Shown: positions 1 through 5,206 of the stretch, piece after piece
Position numbering within the stretch: position 1 is the first letter of the stretch
Layout: every line of letters begins with the position of its first letter
From: Actinomycetes bacterium
Lineage (GTDB): Bacteria; Actinomycetota; Acidimicrobiia; Acidimicrobiales; Palsa-688
Direction of reading: 5' to 3'
Assembly (NCBI GenBank): GCA_021816565.1
Contig: JAKAXN010000301.1
Coordinates: 1 to 5,873 of the forward strand
DNA length: 5,873 bases
Program-made: the position numbers and the translations under genes
The notes under the pieces: generated by a model
The model's input: the letters and a program-made list of their open reading frames with translations, nothing else
The model's database searches: none
What the model was told of the DNA's origin: nothing

Positions 1-885
1 CTCATCTACCGCCACGGCTCCGACGACATGAAGTCCAGGCTCCTGCCGGCGATGGCGTCGGGGGACAAGAGGGGGGCTTTCTCGCTGTCGGAGCCCGACG
101 CCGGATCGGATACCGCGTCCCTGCGCTGCCGGGCCGAACCCGACGGCGACGAGTACGTCCTCAACGGCACCAAGATGTGGGTGACCAACGGGGAGCGGGC
201 GTCGGTGCTGTCGGTGGCGGCCCGCACCCCCGAGGGGGTGACCTGCTTCATCGTGGAGAAGGAGCCCGGGCCCCGCTCCGGGGGGATATCCACTTCCAAG
301 CGCATCGACAAGCTCGGCTACAAGGGCCTCGAGACCGTCGAGATGACCTATGACGGCCACCGGGTGGCGAAGGACGCGGTGCTGGGCGGCCCGGCCGGCC
401 TGGGCCGGGGGCTGCACTACATGCTCGGGGGCCTCGAGCTGGGCCGGATCAACATCGCGGCCCGGGCGCTCGGGGTGGCCCGGGCCGCCTATGACGCCGC
501 CATGCGCTACGCCCACCAGCGGGAGACCTTCGGGGTGCCCATCGCCCGCCACCAGGCCATCGCCTTCAAGCTGGCCGACATGGCCACGAGGATCGAGGCG
601 TCCCGGCTCCTGGTGGAGAGCGCCGCGGCCAAGTTCGAGCGGGGCGAGCGGGCCGACGTGGAGGCCGGCATGGCCAAGCTGTTCTGCTCGGAGACGGCGT
701 TCGAGGTGGCCACCGAGGCCATGCGCATACACGGCGGCTACGGCTACACCCGGGAGTTCCCGGTGGAGCGCTACTTCCGCGACGCCCCTTTGATGATCAT
801 CGGCGAGGGGACCAACGAGATCCAGAGGATCGTGATCGCCCGGGGTCTCATGAAGCGGTGGTCCGAGGAGAACCCCTCGAGCTGA
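1..885 (+). CDS. Acyl-CoA dehydrogenase, C-terminal part (5' end cut by window edge)
   Basis: FAD-dependent acyl-CoA dehydrogenase that introduces an alpha,beta double bond into an acyl-CoA and passes electrons to ETF. Reading frame 1 is open from base 1, giving 294 residues to the TGA at 883-885. The family is usually about 380 residues, so roughly 90 N-terminal residues lie upstream. Visible family signatures are AFSLSEPDAGSD (fragment residues 26-37), the middle beta-domain NGTKMWVTNG, the C-terminal helical domain with RETFGVPIARHQAIAFKLADM, and the terminal IHGGYGYTREFPVERYFRD...GEGTNEIQR block. The Glu of GEGT (codon 805-807, fragment residue 269) is at the position of the catalytic base in short/medium-chain members. 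The 3' end overlaps the convergent phosphatase gene by 38 bp. The exact acyl substrate cannot be told from sequence. The internal ATG at 28 is not the start, because homology continues upstream of it. Confidence 0.95.
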   Translation, partial: LIYRHGSDDMKSRLLPAMASGDKRGAFSLSEPDAGSDTASLRCRAEPDGDEYVLNGTKMWVTNGERASVLSVAARTPEGVTCFIVEKEPGPRSGGISTSKRIDKLGYKGLETVEMTYDGHRVAKDAVLGGPAGLGRGLHYMLGGLELGRINIAARALGVARAAYDAAMRYAHQRETFGVPIARHQAIAFKLADMATRIEASRLLVESAAAKFERGERADVEAGMAKLFCSETAFEVATEAMRIHGGYGYTREFPVERYFRDAPLMIIGEGTNEIQRIVIARGLMKRWSEENPSS

Positions 886-1375
886 GCTCCTCGAGCAGCC
901 GGGTCTGGGCCCCGACCTCCGGACCGGCCATGGGCCGGGCCGCGGCGACCGTGGCCAGGGCGTCGTCCAGGCTGCGACCGGCCCGCAGCAGCACCGCGGC
1001 GGCCATGGTCCCGGCCCGGCCGATGCCCGCCCCGCAGTGCATCAGCACCGACTGCCCCTCCGCCAGGAGGGCGTCCACCCGCCCGGCCAGCGCCTCGGCG
1101 TCGTCGAGCGTCGGGGCGTGCAGGTCCGCCACGGGGAGCCACAGCGCCCGTCGATCGGAGCTCAGCCACTGCAGGTAGCGGGGGTAGCGGTCGGCCAGTT
1201 CGAACGCCTCGCACAGGCACACCACGGCGGTCGCGCCCACCTCGGTCATCGCCGCTTCGGGGTCGGGCCCCACGAAGCGCCGGCCGGCCAGCCACAGGGC
1301 CCCGGGCCTCTCCGGGAGCGGCACCCGGTCCACCCCGCCGTGACGGGACCGCCCGGAGGGCCATTCCTGCCGCAT
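848..1375 (-). CDS. Cysteine-dependent protein phosphatase (dual-specificity/tyrosine type)
   Basis: 175 residues if started at ATG 1375. The cysteine-phosphatase P-loop is clear: HCGAGIGRAGT at residues 113-123, with nucleophile Cys114 and phosphate-binding Arg120 (C-x5-R). About 30 residues upstream, LPVADLHAP (80-88) supplies Asp84, the likely general acid of the WPD-type loop. The size and D-x(29)-C-x5-R spacing fit small atypical dual-specificity phosphatases; substrate (phosphoprotein, phosphoinositide or other) is unknown. There is no signal peptide or membrane segment, so it should be cytoplasmic. ATG 1375 is preferred because a TATATT box lies 7 nt upstream, as in leaderless actinobacterial mRNAs. 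A GTG at 1333 (14 codons shorter) is the alternative, since the first ~14 residues are low-complexity basic and similarity-like sequence begins near VPLPERPGALWL. The frame stays open far upstream across the HAD gene, but that part is antisense shadow. The 3' end overlaps the acyl-CoA dehydrogenase gene. Confidence 0.85.
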   Translation of the reverse strand: MRQEWPSGRSRHGGVDRVPLPERPGALWLAGRRFVGPDPEAAMTEVGATAVVCLCEAFELADRYPRYLQWLSSDRRALWLPVADLHAPTLDDAEALAGRVDALLAEGQSVLMHCGAGIGRAGTMAAAVLLRAGRSLDDALATVAAARPMAGPEVGAQTRLLEELSSRGSPRTTAS

Positions 1376-1393
1376 TTTGGTCAATATAGGCGG
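1376..1393. promoter_or_regulatory. Divergent, probably leaderless promoter pair
   Basis: Only 18 bp separate the proposed starts of the phosphatase (ATG, complement 1375) and the HAD gene (GTG 1394), in a conspicuous AT-rich patch of an otherwise GC-rich window. On the minus strand TATATT (complement 1383-1388) lies 7 nt before the phosphatase ATG, the spacing expected if transcription starts at the ATG. On the plus strand the overlapping CAATAT (1382-1387) lies 6 nt before GTG 1394. Neither start has a convincing Shine-Dalgarno sequence, which fits leaderless transcripts. No good -35 box was seen on either side. Inferred only. Confidence 0.45.
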
Positions 1394-2104
1394 GTGGAAG
1401 CGGTGATCTTCGACTGGGGCGGGACGCTCTCGGTGTGGGCGGACGTCGACATAGACGACATGTGGCGCCTGGCGGCGCGTCACATCGCGCCCGACCGGGA
1501 GGAGGAGCTGACGGCGGCGCTGGTCCAGGTGGAGGCCCGGTCCTGGGAACGGACCCGGACCGACCGGCGCTCGACCCGTCTGTCCGAACTTCTGGCGGAG
1601 GCATCGGCGGCTCTCGGGGTGGACGTGGCCGGGGCCATCCTCGAGGAGGCCGAGAGCCATCACCTCGACTCGTGGACCCCCCACATCCGCCACCAGCCCG
1701 ACGCCGCCGCGGTGCTGGAGGAGCTGCGGCACCGGGGTCTGCGGATAGGACTCCTCTCCAACACCCACTGGCCCCGCCACTTCCACGAGCACTTCCTCGC
1801 CCGTGACGGCCTCGACCGCCTCATCGACGCCCGCTTCTACACCAGCGAGATGGATCACGTTAAGCCCGACGGGCGGGCCTTCGCCCCGGTGGTGCGGGCC
1901 CTCGGCGTCACCGACCCGGGCCGGGCCGTCTTCGTCGGGGACCGCCTCCACGACGACGTGTGGGGGGCCCGCCAGGCCGGGATGAAGGGGGTGTGGGTGC
2001 GTAACGACCGGACCCCTCCGTTCGATGCGAGCCCCGACGGGGTGATCGACTCGCTGTCGGAGCTGCCCGGCCTGGTCACCCGGTTGGCCGCGGCCCCCGG
2101 CTGA
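1394..2104 (+). CDS. HAD-superfamily hydrolase with variant motif I
   Basis: 236 residues, the normal size for a subfamily I haloacid-dehalogenase-like phosphatase with a helical C1 cap (about residues 15-95). Motif I is IFDWGGTLS: nucleophile Asp7 is present, but the usual second Asp two residues on is Gly9. Motif II is LLSNTHW (Ser122, Asn123), motif III the Lys of VKPDGRAF (Lys157), and motif IV VFVGDRLHDDVWGARQAG with Asp183, Asp187 and Asp188 for Mg2+ binding. GTG 1394 (VEAVIFDWGGTL) gives the short N-terminus typical of the family; GTG 1403 is possible, with GGTGGAAG just upstream as a weak ribosome site. The frame is open further upstream, but that part is antisense to the phosphatase. 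It is divergent from the phosphatase with a shared 18-bp promoter region. The substrate is unknown. Because Asp+2 normally acts as general acid/base, activity may be altered, although DWGGT forms are a recognised HAD variant. Confidence 0.85.
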   Translation: MEAVIFDWGGTLSVWADVDIDDMWRLAARHIAPDREEELTAALVQVEARSWERTRTDRRSTRLSELLAEASAALGVDVAGAILEEAESHHLDSWTPHIRHQPDAAAVLEELRHRGLRIGLLSNTHWPRHFHEHFLARDGLDRLIDARFYTSEMDHVKPDGRAFAPVVRALGVTDPGRAVFVGDRLHDDVWGARQAGMKGVWVRNDRTPPFDASPDGVIDSLSELPGLVTRLAAAPG

Positions 2105-2120
2105 GGGACCACACGCGGTT

Positions 2121-2161
2121 CCCGGCGTAGCGCTACCGGGCCGACTTCCGGTTGGGACCGG
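2121..2161 (+). terminator. Two small GC hairpins after the HAD gene, possible weak terminator
   Basis: Between the HAD stop (2104) and the next gene lie two inverted repeats. At 2121-2140, CCCGG and TAGC on the left can pair with GCTACCGGG on the right with a 2-nt bulge, around the perfect palindrome GTAGCGCTAC. At 2148-2161, CCGGT-TGGG-ACCGG forms a 5-bp stem with a 4-nt loop. There is no true T-tract, only a pyrimidine-rich stretch after 2161, so termination is possible but not clear. The palindrome could equally be a protein-binding site. Confidence 0.3.
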
Positions 2162-2230
2162 CTTCCACCCTTTCGACCATCTTCCCCCGGTGCCCCTGTC
2201 GTGGTCCGGCGGCCGGCGGCATCCTGTGAG

Positions 2231-2236
2231 TATCCT
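2231..2236 (+). promoter_or_regulatory. -10-like box TATCCT upstream of first GAF-ANTAR gene
   Basis: TATCCT fits the actinobacterial TANNNT -10 pattern and would place a start near 2243, about 30 nt before the ATG at 2274. The 6-mer ATCCTG occurs twice, at 2221-2226 and 2232-2237, exactly one helical turn (11 bp) apart. No convincing -35 was found. A purine-rich GAGGGG at 2258-2263 could serve as ribosome binding site with a rather long 10-nt spacer. Confidence 0.35.
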
Positions 2237-2273
2237 GAGCGCAGAAGGTGGGGGGTCGAGGGGCCGACAACAG

Positions 2274-3020
2274 ATGGACGATCCGGAAGAGCGGGACCCC
2301 GGCAGGGGTGGTGGCGGCGACGGTCTTCGGCGGCTGCTGGCCGAGTCACTGGCCGGTTTCGCCCGCACCCTGTCCGGCGCCGAGGAGATCGCCCCGGTGC
2401 TCTACGACCTGGCCGACCGGGTGGCCACCGCCCTCGGAGCGGCCGGCGCCGGGGTGATCCTCCTCGACGGTGACCGGGCCTTGGCCGGCCCGGCCAGCCG
2501 GCCGTTGGCCGTCTCGTTCGAGCGGATCGAGGAGGAACTGCAGGAGGGACCGGGGCTGGAGTCCGCACTGTCGGGCCGGCCGGTCCTGGTAGCGGACCTG
2601 CTCACCTGCGGTGACCGCTGGCCCCGCTATCTCAGTCGGGCCTCCGGCACGGGTATCCGGGCGGTGGTGTCGGTCCCCCTGCGGGCGGGGGAGGTGGCGA
2701 TCGGCGCGCTGAGCATCTACCACGGGTCCCCCCGGGAGTGGCCGGCCGCCGAGATCCAACCGGTCCGGGTGCTGGCCGACCTGGCCGCCGGCTACGTGGA
2801 CCTGGCCCGCCGCCTGGATCGCCAGCGGCGCCTGGCCGAGCAGCTCCAGCGGGCCCTCGACAGCCGGGTGGTGACCGAGCAGGCCAAGGGCATCATCGCC
2901 GCCCACCGGGGGGTCGGGATGGACCGGGCCTTCGAGATACTGCGTCGGCACGCCAACCGGCACGGGGCCACGGTGGAGCAGACGGCTGACGCGGTGGTGA
3001 GGCTGGGACTGCGCCCCTGA
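2274..3020 (+). CDS. GAF-ANTAR domain regulator (first of a convergent pair)
   Basis: 248 residues. About residues 20-180 form a GAF sensor domain (YDLADRVATALGAAGAGVILLD, then GPGLESALSGRPVLVADL, then GIRAVVSVPLRAGEVAIGALSIY), of the kind that binds small ligands. A helix rich in Arg, Gln and Leu (176-196) links to a C-terminal ANTAR domain (about 186-248) with the hallmark VVTEQAKGIIAAHRGVGMDRAFEILRRHA. ANTAR domains bind hairpins in nascent mRNA and act as antiterminators in characterised cases (EutV, NasR). So this is inferred to be a soluble, ligand-responsive post-initiation regulator with unknown ligand and targets. ATG 2274 is chosen for its purine-rich upstream region and because the domain starts soon after; upstream in-frame GTG 2190 would add a low-complexity non-conserved leader. 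It lacks a receiver domain, so it is not an obvious two-component partner. Its stop is 3 bp from that of the opposing GAF-ANTAR gene. Confidence 0.9.
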   Translation: MDDPEERDPGRGGGGDGLRRLLAESLAGFARTLSGAEEIAPVLYDLADRVATALGAAGAGVILLDGDRALAGPASRPLAVSFERIEEELQEGPGLESALSGRPVLVADLLTCGDRWPRYLSRASGTGIRAVVSVPLRAGEVAIGALSIYHGSPREWPAAEIQPVRVLADLAAGYVDLARRLDRQRRLAEQLQRALDSRVVTEQAKGIIAAHRGVGMDRAFEILRRHANRHGATVEQTADAVVRLGLRP

Positions 3021-3167
3021 GCGTCACAGCTGCAGGCGACCGGCCACCACGTCGGAGGCCACCGCCTTGAGCGTCCGGCCCCGGCTGCGGGCGTGGCGGC
3101 GCATCAGGGCCAGGGCCTGCTCGACCGTGACGCCGCGCCTCTCGGCCAGGATGCCCTTGGCCTGCTC
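2877..3167. repeat. Imperfect inverted repeat made by mirrored ANTAR coding regions
   Basis: The two convergent GAF-ANTAR genes share the 18-mer GAGCAGGCCAAGGGCATC, at 2877-2894 on the plus strand and at 3150-3167 on the minus strand. It encodes EQAKGI in both. The copies are exactly symmetrical about base 3022, the midpoint of the 3-bp gap between the two stop codons. Outside this block the similarity is at protein level with scattered mismatches, so it is a paralog-derived repeat and not a mobile element. Confidence 0.7.
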
Positions 3168-3740
3168 CACGATCACTCTGGCCTCGAGGGCGTGCTGAAG
3201 CTGCGAGGTGGTCCGGTCGAGGCGCTCCCACTCCTCGTGGTGCTTCACCCGGGCCGACACCAGGTCAGCCAGTCCCGCCAGCACCACGGCGTGGGACGCC
3301 GACCAGTCCCGTCCGGCCCGGATGACCACATTCAAGACGCCTCTGGCAGTGTCGCTGCCAACGGAACCACCGGCCAGGGGTATGGCGAGGAACGAGGACA
3401 GGCCCGCCTCCCGGGCGGCCCGGGCCACCGCCGGCCACCGGTGGCCCCGCTCGGCCAGGTGCTCGACGTGGACGGTGGCGTTCGACCGGGCCGATTCGAC
3501 CGATGGGCCGTCCCCGTCCATCTCCTGGACCTCCTGCAACCTCCGCATCCGGCTGTCGGTGGCCGCCACGTGGCGCAGCCTTTCCCCCTCGTGGCGCCAC
3601 ATGGTGCCGGCCGCGCCGACCTCCGGTAGCCGGCTGACCGCCTGGGCCAGGGCCGCCAGCAGCGGCAGGGGTTCAGCCGTGGTCGCGGGCAGGCCGGCCA
3701 GCAGCGCCAGGAGCATTTCCGCCGCTCTGTCGGTCCTCAC
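3024..3740 (-). CDS. GAF-ANTAR domain regulator (second of the convergent pair)
   Basis: 238 residues from GTG 3740, or 230 from ATG 3716. About residues 20-165 are a divergent GAF-like sensor: AGTMWRHEGERLRHVAATDSRM, then GDGPSVESARSNATVHVEHLAERGHRWP, then GLSSFLAIPLAGG...GVLNVVIRAGRDW, with a GDGPS motif matching the GPG region of ANTAR-linked GAF domains. The C-terminus (about 175-238) is a clear ANTAR domain, ARVIVEQAKGILAERRGVTVEQALALMRRHARSRGRTL, very like that of its neighbour, while the sensor halves differ. Role inferred: RNA-binding antiterminator-type regulator tuned by a different signal. Start choice is open: GTG 3740 sits at the edge of a 7-bp hairpin and has no good ribosome site, while ATG 3716 has GGCGGA just upstream. 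The long frame continuing upstream to 5345 is antisense to the diguanylate cyclase gene and is not part of this protein. Confidence 0.88.
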   Translation of the reverse strand: MRTDRAAEMLLALLAGLPATTAEPLPLLAALAQAVSRLPEVGAAGTMWRHEGERLRHVAATDSRMRRLQEVQEMDGDGPSVESARSNATVHVEHLAERGHRWPAVARAAREAGLSSFLAIPLAGGSVGSDTARGVLNVVIRAGRDWSASHAVVLAGLADLVSARVKHHEEWERLDRTTSQLQHALEARVIVEQAKGILAERRGVTVEQALALMRRHARSRGRTLKAVASDVVAGRLQL

Positions 3741-3762
3741 GACAGAAGGGCCCGGTGGGCCC
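3726..3762 (-). promoter_or_regulatory. Two adjacent hairpins at the start of the second GAF-ANTAR gene
   Basis: In the sense of the minus-strand mRNA, GGGCCC-ACC-GGGCCC (complement 3748-3762, 6-bp stem) is followed after one base by TCTGTCG-TGAGGAC-CGACAGA (complement 3726-3746, perfect 7-bp stem, 7-nt loop). The GTG start (3740-3738) straddles the arm/loop border of the second hairpin. If translation begins at ATG 3716, both hairpins lie in the leader. Such paired stems near an ANTAR gene suggest RNA-level control, but the loops do not match the published A1/G4 hexaloop pattern of ANTAR targets. Confidence 0.4.
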
Positions 3763-3801
3763 GAGCACGCCACAACCTGTTTCTGACCCCTCGGCGGGAG
3801 G

Positions 3802-3832
3802 ATTAAACGGACTTCTGCCGATAAATGTCCGT
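3802..3832 (-). promoter_or_regulatory. Candidate promoter with internal operator for the second GAF-ANTAR gene
   Basis: On the minus strand CGGACA (complement 3826-3831, 4/6 match to TTGACA) and TTTAAT (complement 3802-3807, 5/6 match to TATAAT) are 18 bp apart in a locally AT-rich stretch. Transcription would begin near 3795, about 55 nt before GTG 3740. A perfect inverted repeat ACGGAC (3807-3812) / GTCCGT (3827-3832), with a 14-bp spacer, overlaps the -35 and abuts the -10. That is a typical place for a repressor to bind. Inferred from pattern only. Confidence 0.35.
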
Positions 3833-3849
3833 ATGCCGCCGCCGACCCG

Positions 3850-3878
3850 TTGACCGCCCGGTGGACCCGCGGTACCGT
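3850..3878 (+). promoter_or_regulatory. Candidate promoter for the PAS-GGDEF gene
   Basis: TTGACC (3850-3855, 5/6 match to the -35 consensus) is followed by a 17-bp spacer and TACCGT (3873-3878, TANNNT form). This is the best housekeeping-type promoter in the window. Transcription would start near 3885, giving a leader of about 90 nt before GTG 3975. Confidence 0.5.
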
Positions 3879-3884
3879 CGAAGC

Positions 3885-3974
3885 CGCAAGAGGTTTATGC
3901 CGTAGACCCTGGCAGCCTGGTCGCCCTTGATCCTGGCGACGTCCGATAGCGACGTTCGTAGTGGAGGGGAGACA
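3885..3974 (+). promoter_or_regulatory. Structured 5' leader of the diguanylate cyclase gene
   Basis: The predicted leader holds GTCGCC (3920-3925) paired with GGCGAC (3935-3940) around a 9-nt loop, and ACGTC (3939-3943) paired with GACGT (3951-3955) around a 7-nt loop. The two stems share two bases, so they compete slightly. CGACGT(C/T)CG also occurs as a direct repeat at 3937-3945 and 3950-3958, 13 bp apart. A strong ribosome binding site, GGAGGGG (3963-3969), sits 5 nt before GTG 3975 and decides the start. No known c-di-GMP riboswitch consensus was recognised. Confidence 0.4.
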
Positions 3975-5144
3975 GTGGCGGCTGACCTGAGGATCGCCGG
4001 GGACGGGGCCGGAGCCCCGGCGATCGACTTCATGCCTCTGGCCACCCTGATCGCCGAGGCCGGCAGCCGGGTGCTGGCGGTCAACGCGGCCTGGGTGCAG
4101 CTGAGCGGCCTGGCCGAGGACCGGTCGCTCGACCGGGGTTGGCTGGACCTGGTCGCGGAGCGGGACCGCGACCGGATCCAGCGGGCCCTGCACCGGGTCC
4201 TCGACGGCGGGGGGCTCGAGACGCTGGAGCAGGAGATCGACGGTGGGGGCGGGTCGCGCTGGACCCGTTGGACGTTCCGTCGTCACGACTGCCAGGGACG
4301 GCCGGTGGTGGTGATGGTGGTGGTGGACCTCGACGCCGAGCACCACATGCAGGTCGACCTGCGGCACCGGGCGACCCACGACGCCCTGACCGGTCTGGTC
4401 AACCGGGCCGAGTTCCTGGACCTGACCGGCCGGGCCGTCACCCGCCAGGACGGCCGGGTGGGGGTCGTCTACATGGACCTGGACCGCTTCAAGGGCATCA
4501 ACGACGAGGGCGGCCACCAGCTCGGTGACCGGGTACTGGCCGCTGCGGCCCGCCGGCTGCGCACCGGGGTCCGCCCGGCTGACGTCGTAGGCCGGGTCGG
4601 CGGTGACGAGTTCGCGGTGCTCTGCCACGATCTGACCCACCCCGAGGACCTCGAAGCGGTGGCCGGACGCCTGCGGGCGGTGATGAAGGCCCCGCTGGAG
4701 GTGGACGGCCACCTGTACCAGGTGGGGGTCTCCACCGGTGTGGCGGTCTCCAGCCCGGACCTCAGCCCCGAGGACCTTCTCGATGCAGCCGATCGGGCCA
4801 TGTACGCGGCGAAGTCCCGTCGCTACCCGGTCCCATCGTCGGCCGTGGTCCGGGCGGGCGGTCTCCTGGGGGACCGGGACCACGGTCGCGGCCGGCGGAG
4901 GTCCGGCTCCGGTCCCGAACGGGACCGGGCGCCGGGCCCGGCGGAGGAGCTGCTGCAGCACCTCTACAACGCCCGGCTGAGCCTGGAGAGCTGCGCCACG
5001 GCGGTCGGTTCCGGTGCCGGAGCGGTGGAGGATCTGTGGTCGGCCATCGACGAGGTGGACGCCGTCCTGTCGTGCCTGAGCCCGGAGGGGCCCCGGCCGC
5101 CTCTGGTCACCGCCCGCCCGGCGCGAGGCGGCGGGCCTTCCTAG
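3975..5144 (+). CDS. PAS-GGDEF diguanylate cyclase with helical C-terminal tail
   Basis: 389 residues from GTG 3975, chosen for the GGAGGGG 5 nt upstream. Residues 17-120 form a PAS sensor (ending with the beta strand RPVVVMVVVDLDAEH). Residues 129-285 are a GGDEF domain making c-di-GMP from two GTP. All key features are present: RHRATHDALTGLVNR, YMDLDRFKGINDEGGHQLGD with metal ligand Asp168, GGDEF at 209-213, and AMYAAKSRR. The inhibitory I-site RxxD is intact (Arg200, Asp203, five residues before GGDEF), so product feedback is expected. There is no EAL domain. A Gly/Arg/Pro-rich linker (285-322) leads to a helical tail (323-370) resembling a HisKA_3 dimerisation hairpin without its His. No transmembrane segment, so cytoplasmic. 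It is divergent from the second GAF-ANTAR gene with separate candidate promoters in the shared 234-bp region. Confidence 0.93.
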   Translation: MAADLRIAGDGAGAPAIDFMPLATLIAEAGSRVLAVNAAWVQLSGLAEDRSLDRGWLDLVAERDRDRIQRALHRVLDGGGLETLEQEIDGGGGSRWTRWTFRRHDCQGRPVVVMVVVDLDAEHHMQVDLRHRATHDALTGLVNRAEFLDLTGRAVTRQDGRVGVVYMDLDRFKGINDEGGHQLGDRVLAAAARRLRTGVRPADVVGRVGGDEFAVLCHDLTHPEDLEAVAGRLRAVMKAPLEVDGHLYQVGVSTGVAVSSPDLSPEDLLDAADRAMYAAKSRRYPVPSSAVVRAGGLLGDRDHGRGRRRSGSGPERDRAPGPAEELLQHLYNARLSLESCATAVGSGAGAVEDLWSAIDEVDAVLSCLSPEGPRPPLVTARPARGGGPS

Positions 5145-5164
5145 CCCGGTCGCCGGTGTCGGTG

Positions 5165-5201
5165 GCCGGGTCCCGGCACAACCGTCGGGACGGGACCCGG
5201 C
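5165..5201 (+). terminator. Strong GC inverted repeat, probable terminator of the GGDEF gene
   Basis: GCCGGGTCCCG (5165-5175) and CGGGACCCGGC (5191-5201) are a perfect 11-bp inverted repeat with a 15-nt loop, starting 20 nt after the stop codon. Inside it TCCCG (5171-5175) can alternatively pair with CGGGA (5186-5190). No T-tract follows, as is common for GC-rich actinobacterial terminators. Because the right arm ends 5 bp before the TAGCCT box of the next gene, an operator role is also possible. Confidence 0.5.
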
Positions 5202-5206
5202 GCCGG

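Noticed and set aside
1037..1393. Plus-strand extension of the HAD frame
   Set aside because: It lies opposite the phosphatase gene, and HAD proteins begin only a few residues before the IFDWGGT motif.
2190..2273. Upstream GTG start for the first GAF-ANTAR gene
   Set aside because: It would include the -10-like box in coding sequence and add a low-complexity leader with no domain similarity.
1376..2368. Minus-strand extension that would make the phosphatase a 506-residue fusion protein
   Set aside because: It is antisense to the clear HAD gene and has no recognisable domain; the phosphatase domain is complete from 1375 down.
3726..3762. Canonical ANTAR target (two hexaloops with A at position 1 and G at position 4)
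   Set aside because: The loops are 3 and 7 nt and do not carry the A1/G4 pattern, so only a generic structured leader is claimed.
3776..3798. Stress-sigma (GTTT-N15-GGGTA type) promoter for the second GAF-ANTAR gene on the minus strand
   Set aside because: GTTT and a GGGTCA 15 bp later are present on the minus strand, but the -10 part mismatches, and such short motifs are expected by chance at this GC content.
3927..3974. TTG start adding 16 residues to the diguanylate cyclase
   Set aside because: GTG 3975 has a strong GGAGGGG site 5 nt upstream; TTG 3927 has none and lies within the leader hairpin loop.
3885..3974. c-di-GMP riboswitch in the cyclase leader
   Set aside because: I looked for the class I conserved blocks and did not find them; a covariance-model search would be decisive.
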